DNA of 10,254 nucleotides, taken from contig JAUWSD010000023.1 of assembly GCA_030610225.1 (NCBI GenBank), positions 1 through 10,254 of the forward strand, read 5' to 3'. This document shows, in pieces, positions 1 through 6,698 of this stretch (positions within the stretch are counted from its first letter, which is position 1; the number at the start of each line of letters is the position of its first letter). The notes below the pieces were generated by a model. The model was not told the DNA's origin. It saw nothing but the letters and a program-made list of their open reading frames with translations, and searched no databases. The DNA comes from Chloroflexota bacterium. Its GTDB lineage: Bacteria > Chloroflexota > Anaerolineae > Anaerolineales > UBA11579. Position numbers and translations under genes: made by a program.

Positions 1-3000
1 AAGTGCCTGAAAGTGAGCATGTGATCGAATGTGATAATGTGATCTTCTCAGTCGGGCAGCGGGTTGGATTGGAATTTCTGGGAGAGGGAGTTGGAGTTGA
101 TCTTTCTCTAAAGAAAACTGTCGATATTGATCCTGACACTATGGAAACTTCCAGAGAGGGAGTGTTCGCAGCGGGAGACAGCGTTACATCAACTTCTTTT
201 GCAATTGATGCAATTGCGAGTGGACATAAATCAGCTGAAGCGATCGATAATTATTTGCAGGGAAAGCCCCTAAAAACAATGAAAGTCGAACACCCTGTTG
301 TGAAATTCACGCGGGAAGAAGTGATCCATAAGATTGAGATGGGTGAAGCCAGTAAAAAAGACAGGATCAACCTCCCAATGTTAAATTCTGATAAGAGGAT
401 CCAGAGTTTTGAGGAAGTAGAGCTTCCATTCACAGATCAGATGGCAATGGATGAAGCGGAAAGATGTTTGTCCTGCGGGATATGCTCTGAATGTATGTCC
501 TGCGTTTTTGCGTGTGGGGCGGACGCGATCGATCATGATATGGTCGCAAAAGAAGAAACCTTTGATGTTGGAGCTGTGATATTGTCTCCAGGATTCCAGA
601 TATATAACGCTGAGCTTTCTGAAGAGTATGGATTGGGACGTTATCCAAATGTGATCACATCCCTGCAGCTTGAGCGTCTCTTATCCGCATCCGGTCCGAC
701 ATTTGGGCATGTACAAAGGAATTCTGACGGTGAAACACCAAAGAGAATCGCTTTCCTTCAATGTATTGGATCACGGGACCAGAATCACGATTACTGCTCT
801 GCAGTTTGCTGCATGTATGCTGCAAAAGAAGCATCGATCACAGCTGAGCATTATCCAGATATGGATATCAAAATCTTTATGATGGATATGCGTGCATTTT
901 CAAAAGGGAATCTGGGTTATTTTCAGAGATCAGAAGAACAATATGGTGTCAAATATATACGCTCACGCGTGAGTATGGTGCATCAAGATCCGCAGACAAA
1001 TGACCTTTTGGTTGTATATCAGGATGAAGAAGGAAACAGGCACCAGGAAATTTTTAATATGGTTGTGCTCTCTGTAGGAATGGAAATTTCCGATTCTGTA
1101 AAAGAATTGGGAAACAATCTGGGAATTGAACTTGATGAATACGGTTTCTGTAAAACTGTGAAGTTTAATCCACTGGAAACCAGCAGAGATGGAATTTATG
1201 CAGTCGGCCCCTTCCGGGAACCAAAAGACATCCCGGAATCTGTTATCGAGGCCAGCGCTGCCGCAGCATCTGCAGCGGGTTTGATCTCAGATGGCAGGTA
1301 TACACTTACCGAAAAGATCGAATATCCAGAAGAAATTGATGTTATTGGTCAGGAACCAAGAGTGGGAGTTTTCGTTTGTCACTGCGGTTCAAATATCGGA
1401 GGATATTTGGATGTCCCGGATGTGACCATATATGCTGGGACATTGCCCGGTGTGGTACATGCAGAAGCGAATCTATATACCTGTTCGCAGGACAGCATTG
1501 GACATATCACTGAGCAGGTGAAAGAACACAAATTGAACAGGGTGGTGGTTGCCAGTTGTACGCCTATTACACACCAACCATTATTCCAGGATAGTATTCG
1601 AGCAGCAGGATTGAACCCATATTTATTTGAGATGGCTAATATTCGAAACCAATGTTCCTGGGTGCATTCCAAAGAATGGGATACTGCAACAAATAAGGCC
1701 AAAGAATTGGTTAGGATGGCTGTTGCAAAAGTAGTCAGACAGGAACCCCAGAAAACGTTTGAAGTTCCAGTTGAGCAGTCTGCGTTGGTGGTTGGGGGTG
1801 GAGCAGCAGGTATGACTGCGGCGATCACTATCGCTAAACAGGGTTTCCCCGTGCATTTAGTAGAGAAAAACTTAGAGCTTGGTGGAAATCTGCGGCACAT
1901 ATTTGGGCGTGTAAATGATAAAGACCCCCAGAAAGTGCTTAGCACTTTAATCGAACAGGTTAAGTCAGAACCGTTGATCACTCTATATCTTAACACCGTC
2001 TTAAAAAAATCAGATGGCTTCAAAGGAAATTTCAGTACAACTCTGCAAAATGGTACCGGTGAAGCAACAGTGGTCCAACATGGTGCGATCGTGATTGCAA
2101 CAGGAGCAAAGGAATACCGCGGTAATGATTATGGGTACGGCAGCTCAGATGCGATAATTACTCAGCAGGAATTTGAGGAAGTGCTGCATAAAGGGCAGGT
2201 TGAAGAGATAAATTCAATCGTGATGATCCAATGTGTTGGCCCAGCAGAACAATTCTGCGCGAGGATCTGCTGCACGTCTGCCCTGAAGAATGCAATTAGT
2301 CTTAAGAATAAAAAACCTGAGGCACAGGTAGTGGTCCTTTATAAGGATATCAGGTCATATGGTTTCAAAGAGAAACTCTACACTCAGGCAAGAGAAAGTG
2401 GTGTGTTGTTCATGCGCTATGACGATGAACATAAACCAGTGGTGAGCAGTGAAGGGTCGCCAGTAATTCAGGCGTGGGAACCAATGTTGAGACGTAATGT
2501 TGAATTATCACCAGACTTACTGGTGTTATCAATGCCGGTAGTACCAAGTGAAGATTCTCAAAAAGCAGGAGCATTATTCAATCTGCCTTTGGATACTGAT
2601 GGTTTCTTCCTTGAAGCACATGTAAAATTGAGGCCAGTAGATTTCTCTACCAGCGGTGTATTCATGGCAGGTTTAGCACATTACCCAAAGCTGCTTGATG
2701 AGAGTATGATACAGGCACAAGCTGCCGCTTCAAAAGTAGTGAAGGTCATTAGTAAAGAAACAATGACAGCTGGAGGAAGGATCGCAATTGTTGATCAGAG
2801 TAAGTGTACTGGCTGCTTAACATGTGTGCGAATTTGCCCCTTCAATGTTCCGGTCGTGAAAGCAGGAGATATGGGTGTAGGCAATATCTTCGGATCAGCT
2901 TTTATTGAACCGTCTGTATGTCAGGGGTGTGGATCTTGCGTGGCAGAGTGTCCAGCTTCAGCGATACAATTGATGAACTTTACAGATGAACAAATGTGGG

Positions 3001-3080
3001 CGAAAGTTGGAGCTTTATTGGATCCTCATTTTGGATTTATCCCTCTTGAGGAAGTACTAGATCAGGGAAGTGGAGTGTAG
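1..3080 (+). CDS. hdrA: HdrA-type multi-domain flavoprotein, GltD-like domain fused to HdrA (5' partial)
   Basis: This is the flavin and iron-sulfur subunit of a heterodisulfide-reductase-like complex, expected to receive electrons and pass or bifurcate them in the cytoplasm. The frame is open at the left edge, so the N-terminus is missing; 1025 residues are visible (numbered from base 3). Residues 1-90 match the end of a GltD/NAD(P)H-dependent oxidoreductase fold, with a VFAAGD FAD motif at 54-59. A Cys cluster follows (C155, C158, C161, C164, C167, C171). Residues about 185-430 resemble the rear part of HdrA (QCIGSRD at 253-259, CSAVCC at 265-270) without a GxGxxG motif. A complete HdrA follows: VCHCG at 458-462, C494, C519 and C551 as likely cluster ligands, a VVGGGAAG FAD site at 596-603, QCVG at 743-746, CARICC at 752-757, and two C-terminal [4Fe-4S] motifs (C935-C945, C973-C983). 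It is the first visible gene of the operon. The HdrA assignment is firm; the NAD(P)H role is inferred. Confidence 0.93.
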   Translation, partial: VPESEHVIECDNVIFSVGQRVGLEFLGEGVGVDLSLKKTVDIDPDTMETSREGVFAAGDSVTSTSFAIDAIASGHKSAEAIDNYLQGKPLKTMKVEHPVVKFTREEVIHKIEMGEASKKDRINLPMLNSDKRIQSFEEVELPFTDQMAMDEAERCLSCGICSECMSCVFACGADAIDHDMVAKEETFDVGAVILSPGFQIYNAELSEEYGLGRYPNVITSLQLERLLSASGPTFGHVQRNSDGETPKRIAFLQCIGSRDQNHDYCSAVCCMYAAKEASITAEHYPDMDIKIFMMDMRAFSKGNLGYFQRSEEQYGVKYIRSRVSMVHQDPQTNDLLVVYQDEEGNRHQEIFNMVVLSVGMEISDSVKELGNNLGIELDEYGFCKTVKFNPLETSRDGIYAVGPFREPKDIPESVIEASAAAASAAGLISDGRYTLTEKIEYPEEIDVIGQEPRVGVFVCHCGSNIGGYLDVPDVTIYAGTLPGVVHAEANLYTCSQDSIGHITEQVKEHKLNRVVVASCTPITHQPLFQDSIRAAGLNPYLFEMANIRNQCSWVHSKEWDTATNKAKELVRMAVAKVVRQEPQKTFEVPVEQSALVVGGGAAGMTAAITIAKQGFPVHLVEKNLELGGNLRHIFGRVNDKDPQKVLSTLIEQVKSEPLITLYLNTVLKKSDGFKGNFSTTLQNGTGEATVVQHGAIVIATGAKEYRGNDYGYGSSDAIITQQEFEEVLHKGQVEEINSIVMIQCVGPAEQFCARICCTSALKNAISLKNKKPEAQVVVLYKDIRSYGFKEKLYTQARESGVLFMRYDDEHKPVVSSEGSPVIQAWEPMLRRNVELSPDLLVLSMPVVPSEDSQKAGALFNLPLDTDGFFLEAHVKLRPVDFSTSGVFMAGLAHYPKLLDESMIQAQAAASKVVKVISKETMTAGGRIAIVDQSKCTGCLTCVRICPFNVPVVKAGDMGVGNIFGSAFIEPSVCQGCGSCVAECPASAIQLMNFTDEQMWAKVGALLDPHFGFIPLEEVLDQGSGV

Positions 3081-3085
3081 ATTAC

Positions 3086-3520
3086 ATGGATCCAGAGAAA
3101 TTACAAGTAGTTGCATATTGCTGTGAGTATTGTTCATACAATGCGGCAGACCTGGCGGGAGGGCTGCGATTGCAGTATCCTGCAGAAATTAAAGTGGTTA
3201 TGTTGCCATGTACAGGAAAATTAGATATGATGTTCATCATGAAAGCCTTTGAAGACGGGGCAGATGGCGTCATGACTGCAGGTTGACTGGAAGGCGACTG
3301 CCATTACCTGGATGGTAATTACAACGCTAAGAGAAGAACAAAAAAAGCAAAAGAGATTTTATCTGAGATAGGCATTGAACCTGAAAGAGTAGAGATGTAT
3401 TACATATCAGCAGCGATGGCAAAAGAATTCGTGGAAGCTGCGACCGAAATGGTTGAAACAGTTCAAAAATTAGGTCCAAGTCCTCTAAAAAAAGCGCGTG
3501 AAGCAAGGAGTGAAAAATGA
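3086..3520 (+). CDS. mvhD: MvhD/FrhD-type [2Fe-2S] subunit, selenoprotein with in-frame UGA (Sec67)
   Basis: MvhD is the small iron-sulfur protein that links HdrA to an electron-donating enzyme, classically the MvhAG hydrogenase. The frame starts at ATG 3086, 10 bases after GGAG (3072-3075), and meets TGA at 3284-3286 after 66 codons. Reading through gives 77 more sense codons to TGA 3518-3520, with family sequence on both sides: YCCEYCSYNAADLAG at 11-25, PCTGK at 41-45, GADGVMTAG before the TGA, then LEGDCHYLDGNY after it, and a C-terminal LGPSPLK. The TGA replaces the conserved Cys of the family's AGC..GDCHY motif, so residue 67 is most likely selenocysteine; C12/C13, C16, C42 and C72 are the other candidate ligands. 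Its true stop overlaps the metV start (ATGA), which is translational coupling as expected for an intact gene. Selenocysteine at this protein is known for methanococcal VhuD and some bacterial FrhD-like proteins. The Sec machinery genes (selA, selB, selC, selD) are not in the window. A pseudogene is the alternative and is unlikely. Confidence 0.9.
3284..3320 (+). promoter_or_regulatory. Putative bacterial SECIS element of mvhD
   Basis: Immediately after the in-frame TGA (3284-3286) lies a perfect 6-bp hairpin, ATTACC (3303-3308) and GGTAAT (3314-3319), with a 5-base loop TGGAT. The loop guanines are 24 and 25 bases after the TGA. Bacterial SECIS hairpins lie within the coding sequence close behind the UGA and carry a guanine in a small apical loop that SelB recognises; distance and loop fit. 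A smaller hairpin (GGC 3293-3295 with GCC 3300-3302) sits between. Function is inferred from position and shape. Confidence 0.65.
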
Positions 3521-4206
3521 TTGTTGCTGAACAAAAATCACTAGAAGAAATGAAAGCATTGATATCAGATGCGGAGAAAGTGCTTGTTTTGGGGTGCGGC
3601 ACCTGTGTGACAGTTTGTTTCGCAGGTGGTGAAAAAGAAACAATGATCGCATCCAGCTCCCTGAGGATGGCAACAAAATTAGATGGAAAAGATATAAAAA
3701 TTGAACATGCCACTGTCCAGAGACAATGTGAATGGGAATATCTTGATCAGGTTGCAGATCAGATAAAAGATGCGGATGTGGTGCTTTCATTGGGCTGCGG
3801 GATCGGAGTTCAGGCGATTGTAGAACGTTTCCCGGAGTCATGGGTGGTCCCGGGATTGAATACAACATTCTTAGGACTGCCTTCAGAACAGGGAGTATGG
3901 GTTGAGAGATGCGCTGCCTGCGGCGAGTGCGTGCTTGACATAACCGGTGGAATTTGTCCAATCGCCCGCTGCTCAAAATCTCTGATGAACGGCCCATGCG
4001 GTGGTTCTGAAGATGGACACTGCGAAATTGATAAAGATGTGGAGTGTGCCTGGCAGCTTATCTACGATAGATTGGCAGCCAAAGGGAAACTGGACTCGAT
4101 CCTCAAACTGCAGCCGCCTAAAGATTGGAGTAGTTCCAGAGATGGTGGGCCGCGTAAGATCGTCCGGCCTGATCTGAGATTTATCAATGAGGAATTGGAG
4201 GAATAA
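3517..4206 (+). CDS. metV: MetV, methylenetetrahydrofolate reductase iron-sulfur/zinc subunit
   Basis: MetV is the small partner of MetF in the Wood-Ljungdahl methyl branch of acetogens; it is thought to carry electrons from the Hdr-type module to the MetF flavin. The 229-residue protein has two Cys-rich parts. The N-terminal part has LGCGTCVTVC at 25-34 plus C71 and C94 (LGCGIG). The C-terminal part is the MTHFR_C-type cluster: CAACGEC at 132-138, C147, C152, then NGPCGG at 158-163, C169 and C177. The NGPCGG..C pattern is typical of this zinc-binding domain. ATG 3517 is preceded by AAGGAG (3505-3510) at 6 bases and overlaps the mvhD stop by four bases, while metF follows after 2 bases. This adjacency to metF fixes the identity. 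The exact cofactors cannot be read from the sequence. Confidence 0.9.
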   Translation: MIVAEQKSLEEMKALISDAEKVLVLGCGTCVTVCFAGGEKETMIASSSLRMATKLDGKDIKIEHATVQRQCEWEYLDQVADQIKDADVVLSLGCGIGVQAIVERFPESWVVPGLNTTFLGLPSEQGVWVERCAACGECVLDITGGICPIARCSKSLMNGPCGGSEDGHCEIDKDVECAWQLIYDRLAAKGKLDSILKLQPPKDWSSSRDGGPRKIVRPDLRFINEELEE

Positions 4207-4208
4207 GC

Positions 4209-5219
4209 ATGGAAAACGAAAAGAAAGAATACTTATCTGGATCCTCATTAGAAAGAATATTAAGAGCAGGGTATTTTGCTGTTACAGGCGAGCTTGGGCC
4301 TCCCCAGAATGCTAACCCTGAGGTTGTAAGGAAGAAAGCCAAGGTGTTGAAAGGTAACTGTGATGCTGTTAATATCACCGATAACCAGACCGCAATCGTT
4401 AGAATGTCCAGCATTGGGGCTGGAATACTCGCGGAGCAGGAAGGCCTGGAGCCAATTATACAGATGACCTGCCGGGATAGAAACCGGCTGGCGATCCAGA
4501 GTGATCTACTTGGGGCGTACGCTTTGGGGATGAGAAACCTGCTATGTCTAACAGGTGACCATCAGGCTTTTGGGAATCATCCAACATCCAAAAACGTATT
4601 TGATATCGATTCGCTGCAGTTGGTGAAAGCTGTAGCTGATATGCGGGACGAGAAGAAGTTTATGTCTGGAGATGAATTCAAATCCAGTGAACCAAGATTC
4701 CTGGTTGGGGCTGCAGCAGCACCATTTGCTGATCCGCTCGATTTCAGACCGTATAGATTGGCAAAGAAGATAGAAGCTGGTGCAAATTTCATCCAAACCC
4801 AGCTTGTATATGATTTGGATGCATTCGAAATATATATGAAGAAAGTGCGGGAATTGGGGCTGCATGAAAAAGCTTATATTCTTGCAGGTGTAGGACCGCT
4901 CAAAAGCCCAATGATGGCCAAATACATGAAGAATAATGTTCCTGGAATTCTTGTGCCAGATGAATTGATAGAAAGAATGACTGAAGCTGGTGCAGAGTGG
5001 AAAGGCAAGAAGAAAAAAGATATGACCAAGGAAGAGAAACGGGCCAGGTCAAAAGCATGGAAAGCTGAAGGGATCAAGATCTGCATTGACTTGGTCAAAG
5101 ATATGCAGAAGATCGAAGGTATCGCAGGCGTGCATATTATGGCGATCGAGTGGGAATCAGCTGTAAAAGAAATTGTAGAAGGCGCGGGACTTTACCCACG
5201 ACCGGTTGTAGAAGCTTAG
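4209..5219 (+). CDS. metF: 5,10-methylenetetrahydrofolate reductase MetF
   Basis: MetF reduces 5,10-methylene-THF to 5-methyl-THF in the cytoplasm with a flavin cofactor. The 336-residue protein is a standard-length MetF TIM barrel. Visible signs are FAVTGELGPP at 23-32, where E28 sits at the position of the catalytic Glu of E. coli MetF, a NITDNQ stretch at 55-60, QMTCRDRNR at 85-93, LCLTGDH at 112-118 with the Asp near the flavin, and FIQTQLVYD at 194-202. The start is ATG 4209 with GGAGGA (4197-4202) six bases upstream. A strongly basic segment at about 261-288, with a run of Lys and several Glu/Arg, looks like a family-specific insertion near the C-terminal part of the barrel. Its place directly behind metV and before hdrCB argues for use of the Hdr module as electron source instead of free NAD(P)H. 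No NAD(P)H site can be assigned from sequence alone. Confidence 0.93.
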   Translation: MENEKKEYLSGSSLERILRAGYFAVTGELGPPQNANPEVVRKKAKVLKGNCDAVNITDNQTAIVRMSSIGAGILAEQEGLEPIIQMTCRDRNRLAIQSDLLGAYALGMRNLLCLTGDHQAFGNHPTSKNVFDIDSLQLVKAVADMRDEKKFMSGDEFKSSEPRFLVGAAAAPFADPLDFRPYRLAKKIEAGANFIQTQLVYDLDAFEIYMKKVRELGLHEKAYILAGVGPLKSPMMAKYMKNNVPGILVPDELIERMTEAGAEWKGKKKKDMTKEEKRARSKAWKAEGIKICIDLVKDMQKIEGIAGVHIMAIEWESAVKEIVEGAGLYPRPVVEA

Positions 5220-5237
5220 AGAAATTCGGAGCTGAGA

Positions 5238-6653
5238 ATGGCAAATATACAAGAAGATGATATTGAAATCATGGAATTGAGTTCTGATCTGGCAAAGTTG
5301 ATATACGAAGAGTTGGGTGAGAATGTCTTTCTTTGCTATCAATGTGTGAAGTGCAGCACTGGCTGCCCCATGAGTAAATACTTTGACTGGCAGCCAAACC
5401 AGATAATGCGGATGGCTCAATTGGGGCAGGAAGAAGATATTTTCACATCTGAAACTCCCTGGCTGTGTGCATCCTGCCAAACATGCTCAACCCGCTGCCC
5501 ACAGGGATTGGATATCGCCCGTATTATGGACTTTCTCACCAGAGAAGCCCTAAAAAGGGGCTTTAAGCCAGTATCAAAAGAAGTTGACAGCATGAATAAA
5601 GCTTTTATGCGGGAGGTCAAAATATGGGGCAGGGCATATGAGCTGGGATTGATCGCAGAAATGAAGCTGCGAAACAGGACATATTTTGACGATCTGGATA
5701 TTGGTTTGAAGATGATAACAAGGGGGAAGATGGCGATTCTGCCGAGTATCACCAGACGATTAAAGAAAGTGAAGCCAGTTGAAAACGCAGAGGAAAAGGT
5801 GGCTTATTACCCGGGATGTTCTCTACACTCCACAGGCATCGAATATGACATCTCGACCACTGCTATCTGCAAAGCACTTGGGATGGATCTAGTGGAGATA
5901 GAAGATTGGGTTTGCTGCGGAAGCACTGCTGCGCATAAATCTGACCCGGATGAAGCATTACAGCTTCCAATGGAAAATTTGCGAATTGTTGAACAGGCCG
6001 GGTATACAGAAGTAACTATGCCCTGTGCGGCCTGCTTCAATCGGCATAAGTTTGCTCAATATGAGATTAGAAATCACGAAGGAATGGCAGAGCAGGTTAA
6101 CCAGGCGATGGGATATAAGTATCAGGATAAAGTGCAGGTGACAACATTGATGGATTCCCTGATAGATAATGTTGGACTTGATGAACTTGAAAAGAAGTCC
6201 AAAAGGAGTCTGGAGGGATTGAAAGCGGTTGCTTATTATGGTTGTCTTCTATCCAGACCCCCGCAGGTGACAGAAGCAAAGAACCCGGAAAATCCAGTTG
6301 AGATGGATAAAATTTTGGAAGCTCTGGGAGTTGAGGTAGTGGATTGGTCTTATAAGACTTGCTGCTGTGGGGCCTCTCATTCAGTGTCGCGGCCGGATAT
6401 TGTGCTGGATTTGAGCAGTGCCTTGATAGAGCATGCAAAGGAAGCTGGGGCAGAGGTCATTGCGGTTGCATGCCCCTTATGCCATGCCAACCTTGATGCA
6501 AGACAGCTGCAGATGGATATTGAAGACCCTATCCCTGTAATGTATTTCACGCAATTGATGGGGGTTGCAATGGGCCTGCCGGAAAAAGAGACTGCTATCA
6601 ATAAGAACATGATCGATCCGCGGCCTTTATTGAAAGAAAAGAAGCTGATATAA
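5238..6653 (+). CDS. hdrCB: Fused HdrC-HdrB heterodisulfide reductase-like subunit
   Basis: This 471-residue protein joins the two Hdr subunits that normally are separate. Residues 1 to about 180 form the HdrC part with two [4Fe-4S] motifs, C33-C36-C39-C43 and C77-C80-C83-C87 (the second reads CASCQTCSTRCP). Residues from about 187 form the HdrB part with two CCG domains: C194, CC at 226-227, C263 and C266; then C336, CCC at 375-377, C412 and C415 (ACPLCH). In HdrB these CCG motifs bind the two noncubane [4Fe-4S] clusters. No membrane segment is seen, so it is cytoplasmic, unlike HdrDE-type enzymes. ATG 5238 follows CGGAG (5227-5231) at 6 bases and lies 18 bases after metF. In this setting the HdrB site probably hands electrons to MetVF and does not reduce a CoM-CoB-type heterodisulfide, since methanogen cofactors are not expected here. 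It is the last gene before the terminator. Confidence 0.92.
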   Translation: MANIQEDDIEIMELSSDLAKLIYEELGENVFLCYQCVKCSTGCPMSKYFDWQPNQIMRMAQLGQEEDIFTSETPWLCASCQTCSTRCPQGLDIARIMDFLTREALKRGFKPVSKEVDSMNKAFMREVKIWGRAYELGLIAEMKLRNRTYFDDLDIGLKMITRGKMAILPSITRRLKKVKPVENAEEKVAYYPGCSLHSTGIEYDISTTAICKALGMDLVEIEDWVCCGSTAAHKSDPDEALQLPMENLRIVEQAGYTEVTMPCAACFNRHKFAQYEIRNHEGMAEQVNQAMGYKYQDKVQVTTLMDSLIDNVGLDELEKKSKRSLEGLKAVAYYGCLLSRPPQVTEAKNPENPVEMDKILEALGVEVVDWSYKTCCCGASHSVSRPDIVLDLSSALIEHAKEAGAEVIAVACPLCHANLDARQLQMDIEDPIPVMYFTQLMGVAMGLPEKETAINKNMIDPRPLLKEKKLI

Positions 6654-6655
6654 AT

Positions 6656-6686
6656 AAAAAAAGCTGACCAATCGGTCAGCTTTTTT
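6656..6686. terminator. Bidirectional rho-independent terminator between convergent genes
   Basis: A perfect 7-bp GC-rich stem, GCTGACC (6663-6669) and GGTCAGC (6674-6680) with loop AATC, is flanked by seven A (6656-6662) and six T (6681-6686). The A and T runs can extend the stem. The T tract ends transcripts of the + strand operon just 2 bases after the hdrCB stop, and the A tract serves the minus-strand gene whose stop is at 6699. It marks the end of the operon. Confidence 0.92.
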
Positions 6687-6698
6687 CTTTCAACGAGT

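Noticed and set aside
1379..2023. Minus-strand frame of 214 codons opposite hdrA
   Set aside because: It lies fully antisense to strongly conserved HdrA coding sequence and its translation has no recognisable domain.
3284..3286. In-frame TGA read as a nonsense mutation that makes mvhD a pseudogene
   Set aside because: Family similarity continues in frame on both sides, the TGA replaces a conserved Cys, no frameshift is needed, and the real stop overlaps metV in normal operon style.
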